This document shows positions 37,001-47,835 of a stretch of DNA of 64,000 nt, in pieces. Under the pieces are notes generated by a model. The model searched no databases, was not told the origin of the DNA, and was given only the letters and a program-made list of their open reading frames with translations. Position 1 is the stretch's first letter; the number at the start of each line of letters is the position of its first letter. The stretch spans positions 62,001 through 126,000 of the forward strand of contig VZRG01001668.1 of assembly GCA_013397435.1 (NCBI GenBank), read 5' to 3'. The position numbers and the translations under genes are program-made. Source of the stretch: Erythrocercus mccallii (Eukaryota > Chordata > Aves > Passeriformes > Dicruridae).

Positions 37001-40000
37001 AATTTTACACAGTCTTGGAAGCCAACCTTTGATACTTAATCTCCCTTTTGTTCCCCTCATTTCTTCAGTCTGCCCAGTTTAACTTATTCTAGACTGCCTG
37101 GAACCAAAGCAACCTGACCCATTCAAAACAAGATTGCCACATTGGGGATCTGTGCAACATGGAAATACAACCTAGGATTCCATCTCTTTGACTCCCAGTG
37201 AATTAGGCATTCGTGCCTGCCTAAGCAAACCTGACAGACAACTTTTTCTCCTAAAACATACATTACAATTCTAAATATGCAATGCAAGCAACAAAGGTTT
37301 GATATTTACAGATTAACAGTTAAACTATTGCGCTGTCCCCAGGAAAACTCCTCCCTAGATAACAAGTAAACTGGCATTTAAAAAAAGAAGACATTAAAAA
37401 AAAGAAAATCCTAGAAGACAACTAGGAATGGTTATATCTGTACATTTTACAACATTCAAAAGAGACGCAACTTTCTGTCTATTGGCTCGAGTTAATTAAG
37501 ATGTGAATTGCATCAACTCTCAGAGTCACTTCAACTCAGACAATCAGTGTTATGCTGCCACTGATGATTCAGAACTATGGATTTAAAAAATCTTACCTTT
37601 TGATAGAGGGTTTTCAAAATCTCTTTTCTCCAAACAGCCATGAAGCTGGCGCTTAGTCAATTCATTATAGCTCATTATAGTTTTGTCTCCTCTTCAGCAT
37701 GAGCAGTTCTTCCCTGAAAGACAATAATAGGGTTAAATTAGCAGCCAGCTCTCAAATCAAAGTACAATTCATAGGGTAAATTTGCAAAACCATAAAAATA
37801 ATTTTAAAAAAACCCAAAACCAAACAAAAACCCACAGAAAAACCACCTTTAAATGAACCGATTTCTATATGCCTTAAGTTGCAGTTAACCTTTTTTCATG
37901 AGGAACTTCGGCAGGTTGGTTACAGTCCCATATCCATAATTCTTAAAATCATAAATACTCACTCAGATCACAGTTACCATTTGATATAGATTATTTTTCA
38001 GTGCGCTGGTGATCATTTCTGAGAGGATATGAAATTTCAAGATCCTTGCTTCACCTGAAATCATGATTTCATTTCCTCTCTGTCACCTTGTCCTCACTTT
38101 CTGAAATCCTGCAGAAATCCCACCACTAATCTAGAAATGCAGTCTGTAGCAAGCCCACAATCACACAGCATCAGCTGGTTGCCAGTACAGTCTGCAGCTT
38201 CTGGCATGAGGTGAATTACCAAAACCACAAGTACTGTATAACCAGAGCGGCTCTTAAGCTAAAATGACCTTCTCAGAGCACTGTGAATAAACTTCATATC
38301 CACAATTATTTGAGTTATTTATTAGAGTATAAAACAAGGCGAAAAAACCTCAAACCTGACTAGGTGAGCACACACTTGCTTATTTTTAACAAGGTACTTA
38401 ATGTGATTTTAATGAAGCATACACTAGTTATCACAATTAATTTCATACTCACAGTATTTACATGTATTGTACAATGATAAATTTTGCATGGTTATCCAAA
38501 AGACTTGCAAGCCTCTTGTCAATATACTTTCTTTGCATCTCACCATCTCATGTAAGTAAAACTCTTACTCAAGCTAAAATACTAGTTGTTTTAGAAAGAA
38601 TTTCAGAATTTGACCCATAATGAAGAAGCTTATTTAAAATTGGTTGTTTGACATAAACCCTAAATGCATTAGCTCCTAAGCTCTCCTGTGGAAGTGAGCT
38701 GCAGTTATCATACTTGCAGGGCAATGCTATGGAAACATGAAAGTTTCAATCATTCTGCGACAACTGCACATTCCTGTTGTGCAAAAATAAAACTGAGGCA
38801 AAAGTAAAGGAAAAGACTTGCTCAAAATCAGTGTCAGCAGGACTGGAGTGTGTAGAAGATGAATTCCTGAAACCCATTTTTCTACAGCCCTCCATCATTC
38901 AGCTCTTGCTGGTGAGGTCTGTGCCATTTCAGTCACATTCTTGTCATTGCAGCTTGGTGAAACAAGCACTCCTGTTTTTACCCCCATCACTGATTCCATA
39001 CTGTGTCATGTTCCTTAAGTGTTTGATGAGACAGCCTTTACATCAGATGCAGTCTTTGTCCATTTGCTGAATACCCTTTAGTATATTGCTTTCCTTATCT
39101 TATTAAGAATATTATTAGAGAAGTGCTGAAATGATATACTTCCAGTTTATCCGTTAGTCATTCATACCACTACTTAATCATTTGTGGGTTTTATTTCAGA
39201 TCTGCACCTTCATTCTGTGTCATCTGACTTTATAGGCAATTGGTCCCAGGAGAGACTGACTGACTGTTGTGCAAGTTAGAGCCTTTGGAAATATTTCCCC
39301 TGTTACACTTCATCTAGATTTCCTAAATGGAATGATTGCAATTTAAAAAACACACATATACATTTTAATAAAAAAGATGGCAATTCACATACTCCATCTT
39401 CCATCAGTGCCCACAATAAAGCTCAATTAACCTTTTGAGCAGATCTCAGTCTCTTGCATCTCCTTTCATTTTCTCTCCAGTTCTACTGGGGGCTTTTTTC
39501 TCTCCTGACATTATATCCAATTTTCTATTAATATTTTCCGTGATTTTACCCTTCTCTGACTGAGGTGGTTTGTTTTTTTTTTCCTTTAATAAGGTTTTAT
39601 CACTTGCACTCTATTTTCTAGTTTTGACTGCAGTCCTCAGGGGGCATAATTTATCCATTCCCACTCACTCACCTTTCTGTCATTTTTCCAGCTGTTGCAC
39701 CTTATTTCCTATGGTCAGAACCACCCTGTTCTCTAAGCACCATATCACATAAAACACCTTTATATTAAAAAATTCACAGCAGTACTCACAATAAATAAAA
39801 GTAACCCTGTTGTTACTCTGTTCACAATCTGGAAACAAGCTTTGTTGGACAAGCCTTTCTGAAACCTAAAAGATGGTGCTGTTATAAATTAATATAAACT
39901 ACTTTAAATCTTTACCAATCCTAACATAATCCTAACCAATTAGAAAGCGTTAATTTGGCTACCAAAAAAATCACACTAATTATCTTAAATTCTTTCTCCC

Positions 40001-41380
40001 TTCAGGTAATTATGGACAATACTCAACATCGAAAGAAGTTTTTCAGTGCCTAAATTCCTTATAGCCTTTGCTTGAGTAACTTTCTGAGCAAAAAAGAATT
40101 TCAGAGCTTACTGAGCAGCTGTACGTTAACAACACTATGGAAACATAAACCAGGAACACAAAAACCAGCCAGTAACTAAATTTTCACACCATGTATTTTA
40201 TTGACATCTTTGTTCATTCAGCCCCCACTTTGAAAAATAATTTTAAGTAAGACTCAGTTTATGAGATTTGGAGTGAGTAAGAACAACTAGCAACAAGTTC
40301 TGAAGTTAACCATGATCTACTGCACAAAAGGGGAGAGATCTTAAACCCTGACTGAGCATTCAGAATCTGTATTTTTCTCAGTATTTTTCCTTTCACTAAA
40401 AAGAACCACAAATATGGACTGATTGGCTGAATTCAGTTGAGGCATAAACAAGTCCAACTTCACCTGAAGCAAGTAGGAAAAAATTTAGACCAGGGTCAAA
40501 TTTCTGTCCCATGTTGGAAAAGGATATTGTTCACAAGGAATAGTTAGAAAACCATGAACAAATATACAGTGGGTAGGTGCATTTATATTTACCCTAGCTT
40601 AGCTGAACTAACATTACCAGGAATAGTAATTCCATTTTATTTGAGATTCTATTTTAGTAAGCTCTGTATAAGCCTATATTAATGACAGTTCCTACTATAA
40701 ACAGTTTATGGCAATAAAGGCTGCTTTTTGATTAAAATGAGACAAAAAGGGAAATGCAGAGGCAGAGACCACAAATAGCAGTGTGGTTCCCATTGCACAA
40801 GCACTCTTTTTTTATTTCCTTTTCACTGTAAGTCAAAGAAGATTTAATGATTCCATAACAATTCTATCACCAAAACTGTTGTAAGCTTAGTAAATTTCGT
40901 CAGTTGTAACACACTCAGAATTTTGTCTGAAGATGTGGCAGGTGTCTGTAGGTGCTCACACCATGGGCCCAGGAAAGTGTATTTTTGGCTTTTTTATGTT
41001 TTACTTTTAGATACACCCTATAAAAACAGACTTTGCAATAAATTGAGGTAGAAGAGCCTTCCTGGAAAGGATACTGAACGTGGACAAAAAGGTTTCTATA
41101 AATATTCGAATTCAGACAAAATATGACACGGAAAGAAATTTGGAAACCAAAATGATTAAATTGTATTTCCTTATCATAAAAATACTTTTAATTTGAAATC
41201 CAATTGTTTGGCTTCTTGTAAAACAGCCAAACGCTGGAAATAGTTGGCATTTTAAAGTTTGAAGGGGCCTTTAGAAAAATCCTTTCTCTATTTAATTAGC
41301 CTGAATTCAGTGCAGGGTTACAGATGTCCCTGGGGCAAAGGGGTACGGCCAGGGCTCAGCTGAAAGGAGCCGTGAGAAAG
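34011..41380. other. Spacer between PATZ1 and DRG1
   Basis: About 7.4 kb of AT-rich sequence without a recognised gene. A short (CA)n tract sits near 34150-34176 and an A/C-rich patch near 37805-37850. The only segment with exon-like features is the minus-strand pair listed separately at 35889-37713. Confidence 0.55.
35889..37713 (-). other. Unconfirmed two-exon reading frame of about 98 codons
   Basis: Segment A, 37713-37597, is flanked on the minus strand by CTTTCAG| and AAAAG|GTAAGA; it contains an ATG at 37675 (A at -3) after an in-frame stop, opening 26 codons beginning MSYNELTKRQLHGCLEK. Segment B starts at 36106 after GATCTGCAG| and, joined in phase, stays open for 72 more codons to a TAA at 35889. 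The sequence shows no domain I recognise; the start of A loosely resembles a SAP-like helix. The segment B acceptor has a poor pyrimidine tract and an AATAAA lies inside the frame. It could instead be an alternative 5' exon of PATZ1 or chance. Confidence 0.2.
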
Positions 41381-41837
41381 CTCCAGCATGAAGTCCCGGT
41401 TTGACAAAGCACCGGCTCGGGAAGGCTCCGCCGCGGGCAGTGCGGCAGCGCCGCCCGGTCCGGCAGCGCTGCGGAGCGCCGAGTGCCACAAATACACACC
41501 TGGCGAGGAGCAGAGCGGCTGCGGGACCGCGGAGAGGCCGCTCCGGTTTAACCCCAGGGAAGGGCACACGCCACCTCCCCTCACGGGCAGCGAGACGCCC
41601 GGCTCCTGTCACACCTGCGGCGCCGCTGCCTCAGCGCACGGCTCCGCTCGCACCGTCCTCTCTCACAGCCGAGCACCGCCCCCCTCACGCCGGCTTCTCT
41701 CGGCGCCGCAGCCCGGCTGCCCCTCACGGCCAAGCGCCTCAGCCAGCACCGTCCCCGGCTCCCGTCAGGGCTCTCGTACACCCGGCTCACGCCGGCTCCC
41801 ACAGCCCCGAAGCCGCCACAGCCGCGCTCTGCCTCGC

Positions 41838-42209
41838 ACACATCACACGGACACGGGGCACAGACACACGGATCTCACACAGACATCGCACACACGGATC
41901 TCCCCAACACACAGATCTCACACACACACAGATCCCATGGATACACGAATCTCTCACACACGCATAGATCTCACACACGCATAGATCTCACACACGCATA
42001 GATCTCACACACGCATAGATCTCACACACACATAGATCTCACAAGCACATGGATGTCACACGGACATGGATGTCTCACATCCACGGATCCCTCACAAATA
42101 CGGACCTCACGCACACGGGTCTCTCACATGCACACGGGTCTCTCACATGCACACGGGTCTCTCACATACACACGGCTCTCTCACACACACGGATCTCACA
42201 CTGGAGCAT
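41838..42209. repeat. Minisatellite of 17- and 19-bp CA-rich units upstream of DRG1
   Basis: Three exact copies of GATCTCACACACGCATA cover 41967-42017, with near copies at 41950-41966 and 42018-42034. Three exact copies of GCACACGGGTCTCTCACAT cover 42111-42167. Degenerate related units (CACACGGATCTCACA and similar) fill the rest. It lies about 250-620 bases upstream of the DRG1 ATG. The HTD/SHTH-rich reading frames seen across it are repeat artefacts. Confidence 0.92.
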
Positions 42210-42362
42210 CTCTCCCTCACACTCGCCCCTCACAGCGCTGCCCGCTCTTTCTGTGAGGCGGCGCGCGCCCTGCCCACGGCCCAGGGGGCGCTGCGCCGCC
42301 TCCCCTCAGGGCAGCGCGCGAAGCCGGCGGCGCGCGCCGCGCGCCCTTGCCCGGCCGCCGCC

Positions 42363-42372
42363 TCTCGCGAGA
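42363..42372. promoter_or_regulatory. TCTCGCGAGA palindrome in the DRG1 promoter
   Basis: An exact copy of the CGCG element TCTCGCGAGA, 89 bases before the DRG1 ATG. In vertebrates this unmethylated CpG-island motif is bound by BANP (older work also links it to KAISO/ZBTB33) and marks strong housekeeping promoters. A GCGCGTGCGCGG stretch just downstream resembles an NRF1 site. Confidence 0.7.
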
Positions 42373-42460
42373 GGTCGCCACGCGCGTGCGCGGCCCCGGA
42401 GGGTGCGCTGAGGAGCGGCGGCGCTGAGGGGCGGCCGGGCGGGCTCGGCCCGACGCCACC

Positions 42461-45400
42461 ATGAGCGGCACCCTGGCCAAGATCGCGGAGATTGAGGCGG
42501 AGGTACCGCACCGCCGCCCTCCGCCTCCCGCGGGACGGGACGGGCACGGAGCGCCGAACGGGGAGGACGCGGGGCTCGGGCCAGGGAGGGGGACGGCCTC
42601 TGGGCCGTGCCGTGGAGGGGTGGCGGGGCCCTGTCCCCAAGCGTGGCGCAGGGGCCGAGGGCGGCAGAGCCCTCCCGGTGTGAGCCCTCGGTCCTGTGCC
42701 CTTGCAGATGGCCCGGACGCAGAAGAACAAGGCCACCGCCCACCACCTGGGGCTGCTGAAGGCCCGTCTGGCCAAGCTGCGCCGGGAGCTCATCACCCCC
42801 AAGGGAGGCGGCGGCGGCGGCCCCGGGGAAGGTGCGTTGTCTGTGCAGGAGCTGTCGAAGTGCTGGAGGCGTGACGGAAGTCGATCGAACTGGGGGGCTC
42901 TTGTCCGTACACATCGTGTCAGATTATCTGCTGAACAGTCATAGAATCGCAGAAGGGTTTGGGTTGGAAGGGGCCTTAAAGATCATTTCGTTCTATCCCC
43001 CTGTCATGGCGGGCACACCTTCCAATAGATGAGGTTGCTCGGAGCTCTATTTAACTTGGCCTTGAACACTTGCAGGAATGGGGCAGCCACAGCTTCTGAG
43101 CAACCTGTTTCGTCCTCGCTCTCTGTTGTCCTGCCCAGTAAAGGACCTCTAACCGAGATTTGTGGCCCTTCCTAGGGCTGTGGGGTGGAGCCCTTCCTGA
43201 AGCGTAGATGAAAGTGCTTTTGTATTTTGGCTGATATAATCTTTGCAGAAATCTTAAGGTTTTTACACAAAGAAGCACCTTTGCAGCAGCCATCTGTTTT
43301 TATACATGAAAGTGTGAATTGCCTAAGCTTGGGTGCTTAAAGGGAATGCTCCACTTACACTCAAGGCAAATACAGCCCACTGTGAAGCTTTTCAGCCAAG
43401 ACTTTATTAGACAGGTACATGGAGTGTTACAAAGTGATACAAGGCAATAAACATTGTGAACAATAAATTTCCTGCTCTCATCCTTCTTCTAGGAAAGCTT
43501 TCTTGCCTTCTGCTGAGGCAGTATTAAAAATAACAGCGTGTCTGCTGTCCAGAACGTTAGAAGATAGAAAATGTCAATCATTGGACAAATATTTCTACTT
43601 ATTTGCAGGTTTTGATGTTGCAAAGACAGGTGATGCCCGCATTGGGTTTGTGGGTTTTCCATCAGTGGGGAAATCTACTCTTCTAAGTAATCTTGCTGGT
43701 GTGTACTCTGAAGTGGCAGCCTATGAATTCACTACACTGACTACTGTGCCTGGAGTCATCAGGTACAAAGGAGCAAAGATCCAGGTGAGATCTTGTGTAT
43801 GTGAGGGTAGGATGGGCTATACAGATGCTGTGCTCTAAGGGTTGAGTGGTCTGGCCTGATATTAGCAGGGTAGAAGTGATGTGATGTGATGTGATGTGAT
43901 GTGATGTGATGTGATGTGATGTGATGTGATGTGATGTGTAGAAGTGCTTGAGAATACCTTGGAAATATTTCCATGAGGTATAGATTTTTCCCTGCTTTTC
44001 ACTTTGCTCTGGGAAGAAGTTCCTGTGGTAGTTCTAATTATTCCCTATAACAGGATCTGTTCTACTGTACCAGTAGGGCACATGGGATAATACAATATAC
44101 AACAATCGAATGGGAAACAGTCTTGTCATATTCTGTTCAGATTTGCAGTAGTCAGCTGGTTTAGAAGGGTAAAAGTAGGATTGATTTAATGAAGAATACT
44201 CTTCTCATGTGATATTTTCCTTCCTGTGAACAAACAGCTGCTTGATCTGCCAGGAATTATTGAAGGTGCCAAAGATGGTAAAGGCAGAGGACGGCAGGTC
44301 ATTGCAGGTGAGAATGTTAGAGCTGGAGACAGCAGCCTGTCACTGGTTCATTTAACACAGCACAGCAGAATGAGGGGTTGGATCACTGTTTTTGATACCT
44401 TTGCTGGATTGTTTGCTGGACTTGAGCTGCCTGCTGAGAAGCAGTAGCTGCTTTCGTATTGTTGTTTTCAGTTCTGGCTTTGTGCACTTGCTGGGTTTAT
44501 GGTCTGCATTGACACTTCAGTGAAAGCACACTGCCAGTTTTGCAGGCAGATATCCCATCCTAAACAAGGCTGCTGTTTTCATTTCCTCACCCAGTTAATT
44601 GTCCTCAGTTTGGTGTCTGAATGGAGACACAAAGATTGTTTCCAGCCTCTGTCATTCTTACAGCATGTAAAAGATCTGTCTATCAGTGATGCTTGGCCAG
44701 CACAATAAACTTCAGTCCTACACTGGCGTTTAAAAATAACCAATATGCTTCCCCTCAGGGGTTTCATAGTGTCATCAGTCCACCGAGCCATATTGTGGTT
44801 GTTTTGTCTCAGGTTGTGTGAGCATGCTTTTTGAGAGGTGACTTTCTTTTTCTGATTCTTAGTTGCTCGAACCTGTAATCTCATTCTGATTGTTCTGGAT
44901 GTGCTGAAACCCCTTGGCCACAAGAAAATCATTGAGAATGAACTGGAGGGATTTGGAATTCGTCTGAATAGTAAGCCCCCCAATATTGGCTTTAAAAAAA
45001 AGGATAAAGGAGGAATTAACCTTACAGCCACAGTAAGTTGGAAGTTTTCTTTAACCAGAATTAACAAATTGCTTGAAGAAAGGCATTTGTAGTTGATGGC
45101 ATGTCTGGGACCATGCTCTGCTGTGACTTCTTTAGAGCTGGACTGCTGTACTGTGCTGCAGTCACTTTCCTCAGAGGCCATCCACACCTCTCCTGGAGCC
45201 AGACCACTTCTTTGCCCTCAAAACAGAGCCTCAGTTGCTTTCCACACATAACAAGTTTGAGATCCAAAGGAGAGCGTGCAAAAACTGCCTCTTGGTGGCT
45301 ACAATGTTCTTTGGAAGAGGATTACTCAGAGTTTAAGGCCTTGCAACCTATTTACCTGAATCTTTAAAAGCATAGAAATAGCCAGAGATACCAAAAGTCA

Positions 45401-47815
45401 GAACTCCGTGCTCTAAGTACCTAAAGTGTAGTTGTCTGGGCTCTGAACTAGAAGATCCGTGGGTTTATGATGCATCTGGTCCCAAAGTGAAAGGGAACAC
45501 TGCTTCTGCAATGTCTGATTGCAGCTCTCAGTGGGACATTAATATAAATGAAGCTGTTAGGATTGAAATCTGTTTTTCCCTCTCCTCAGACCAGCTATGA
45601 TGAAATCAGAGTCATGTCCAGTAATTGAAAATGCAGCTATTCTTTCTAGTAATGTACAGGCAGTGGTTGCTAGGTGACAGCACTGTTAATTGTAATATTT
45701 GATTTGGCTGCTAGCTCTGCCAGTCCTTAACACTGTGTCTGCCTATGTTCAGTGTCCTCAGAGTGAGCTGGATACTGAGACAGTGAAGAGCATCTTAGCA
45801 GAGTATAAAATCCACAATGCCGATGTCACCCTGCGCAGCGACGCCACTGCCGATGACCTGATTGACGTTGTGGAAGGAAACAGGTACTGCTGGCTCCCTG
45901 GCTGTGCCACAGTCTGCATTACAAAGAGAAGAATTGTCTTTTGGGTTTGCTTCCCACAGAAGCTGAGCCAGCAATGTGGCATCACCATAGGGATAAGCTT
46001 TTTAAAACCACTTTCTCTTTGCAGCGAAGGTAGCAGCGTGCTGCTGTCAGGTTGCTCTTAACAATTTCTTTCTCTTTGCAGGGTTTACATCCCATGCATT
46101 TATGTCCTAAATAAAATTGACCAAATTTCCATTGAAGAACTAGATATCATTTACAAAGTACCCCACTGTGTACCGATATCTGCTCATCATCGCTGGAACT
46201 TTGATGATCTCCTGGAGAAAATCTGGGACTACTTGAAACTAGTCCGAATGTGAGTCTAAATTGCTGCTAAATAGCTACTTTCTGTGGAGTTAAGTGTATG
46301 GCTGAGACTGAAAAAGGTCTCAGGAATGGATGAGAGGAATATTTTATAATGCTTTTCTATTAACTGGTGTTTGCTTTGTAACCCAGAAATTGTGCTCATC
46401 TTAGCTGTTGTGTGATAGCCAGAAGTGCTGTTTTGAATTTATAGGGGAATTAAATTAGAAACTCTTGTCAAACTTGGTGGAAACACTGTGATTCCAGATT
46501 TAATAATCTTTTCAGTCTATCATGGATGCAGCTCTCTTGACAGAACTTAGTTCTTCATCTAGAATTTCAGATATTTTTACAAGTTATTCCAGGTCTACCT
46601 CATAATTCTTAAGCATTTTTGGATGAATTTATGAATGAATTTACTAATACTCATAATACAGTACTTTTAAATTTATATGTATCTTTTTGTAGTAATATAG
46701 AATGTATTGTGAAAAGGCATTTCACAATACCTTGTATCAGTCGTCTAGATATCTATGCTATAGACTTCATCAGGTGCTTTTTCTAATATATGTTGAGTTT
46801 TGCACAGAAAAAAATGGCAAGTTGGAACCATGATACTAAAGGTGTTCTTTTCCAACATATCTTGTCATTTGGCTTTTTTTAAAGCACCTTCAGAAAGGTC
46901 ACAACCGAGAAACCTTTGCAGTTACAAGGGAGACCCCCCTGCAGCCCCTGGCTGCCCAGATGCATTTTCAGCTTAGGTCCACCAAACATTTTGCAGTATA
47001 TCCATTGTCACCACTGGAGTAGTGGGACTTGGCCCACACGCTGGGGGTGACAGTGCAAATCTGATGAAATATCATGATGGGTTTGGAAAAGAAAGTTTTG
47101 GTATTGACTGATGGTTCCATCTGTGTTACAGCTACACCAAACCTAAAGGGCAGCTCCCAGACTACACCTCTCCTGTGGTACTACCTTATTGCAAGACCAC
47201 AGTGGAGGATTTTTGCATGAAGATCCACAAAAATCTCATAAAAGACTTTAAATAGTAAGTATTATTGTAAAAGAATATATAGAGTAGAAAATAACTTGCC
47301 TTCGGGTGTATTACTTCATGCTCTTCTAAACTAGAAGGGAATACCAGGACTTTATGTTCAATTGGATAAATCTGCCTATGATAATCAAACTTAGTACTTC
47401 GGTTGCTGTATTTGATGTTCTCGTGATCTTTCCTACATAAATGTTCTCTGTGGAGAAAAATTTATTTTGCTATTTAAACGTAGCCCTAGACAGCAGTGCA
47501 AGCCCTTGTCCCATGCTCTTGGGTACTCAGGGCAGCTTCAGGCTTGTTCTGATCTGCTTTTAACCCTGGTTCACACTGACCACTCAGCCAGGTACTTGTA
47601 GAATAAAAATAGCTCTGAAGCATTGCTTTCTGTATTAGCTTTGTGACAGAAATAGCTCTGTTCTGATTGCATGTCATACTTCTAAGCCTTTTAAATTTGA
47701 TTTTTCTTCTTTCAGCGCACTGGTCTGGGGTTCATCTGTTAAACACAACCCCCAGAAAGTTGGTAAAGACCATACTCTTGAAGATGAAGATGTTATTCAG
47801 ATTGTGAAGAAATAA
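42461..47815 (+). CDS. DRG1: DRG1: developmentally regulated GTP-binding protein 1 (complete, 9 exons)
   Basis: DRG1 is a cytoplasmic TRAFAC-class GTPase that associates with translating ribosomes and is stabilised by its partner DFRP1 (ZC3H15). Coding exons are 42461-42502, 42708-42831, 43609-43784, 44238-44307, 44863-45032, 45753-45883, 46082-46249, 47132-47254 and 47716-47815. All are GT-AG and in phase, giving 367 codons, the same length as human. The N-terminal helical region holds K22, the lysine known to be hydroxylated by JMJD7. The P-loop GFPSVGKS is at 71-78, the switch II motif DLPG starts at D117, and the NKID base-recognition motif is in exon 7. The C-terminal ~75 residues are the TGS domain, ending in the family-typical IVKK. 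Near identity to mammalian DRG1 excludes DRG2. Intron 2 has a CR1 copy and intron 3 a pentanucleotide repeat. The stop codon overlaps a poly(A) signal. Confidence 0.97.
42939..43150 (-). repeat. CR1 LINE fragment in DRG1 intron 2
   Basis: TCATAGAATCGCAGAAGGGT, TTGGGTTGGAAGGGGCCTT, CTTGAACACTTGCAGGAATG, GGGGCAGCCACAGCTTCTGA and GCAACCTGTTT match, in order, the reverse complement of the CR1 3' end. This avian-type repeat is the strongest taxonomic marker in the window. About 200 bases kept; 5' truncated as usual. Confidence 0.92.
43876..43938. repeat. (GTGAT)n microsatellite, about 12.6 uninterrupted copies
   Basis: The pentamer GTGAT repeats without error from 43876 to 43938, about 90 bases inside DRG1 intron 3. 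Perfect arrays of this length are usually length-polymorphic. Confidence 0.97.
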
Positions 47816-47816
47816 A
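47811..47816 (+). terminator. DRG1 poly(A) signal overlapping the stop codon
   Basis: The end of the frame reads AAG AAA TAA A, so AATAAA at 47811-47816 contains the TAA stop (47813-47815). A GT-rich element (GGTTTGTTGCTGTG, from about 47830) follows at the usual distance. If used, the 3' UTR would be only about 15-20 nt. Another AATAAA occurs near 48455. Confidence 0.65.
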
Positions 47817-47835
47817 GTTATTCTTACACGGTTTG

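Larger units (their letters stand above)
41385..42460 (+). promoter_or_regulatory. CpG island and promoter region of DRG1
   Basis: GC-rich, CpG-dense sequence at 41385-41830 and 42210-42460, divided by a minisatellite. No TATA box is evident. The proximal part holds TCTCGCGAGA at 42363-42372 and GC-alternating tracts, and ends in a perfect Kozak context (GCCACCATG) at the DRG1 start. The left half could also serve leftward transcription. Confidence 0.7.

Noticed and set aside
38777..39070. 97-codon plus-strand frame
   Set aside because: No domain and no splice support. Its start includes an AACTGAGGCA-type stretch that may be a short SINE remnant, too weak to list.
41838..42209. Possible CRISPR-like array
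   Set aside because: Units are adjacent tandem copies without unique spacers, and this is animal nuclear DNA. It is a minisatellite.
41388..42464. Overlapping plus-strand frames of 120-198 codons with His/Thr/Ser repeats
   Set aside because: They translate the CA-rich minisatellite and CpG island. All frames look alike and no family is recognisable.
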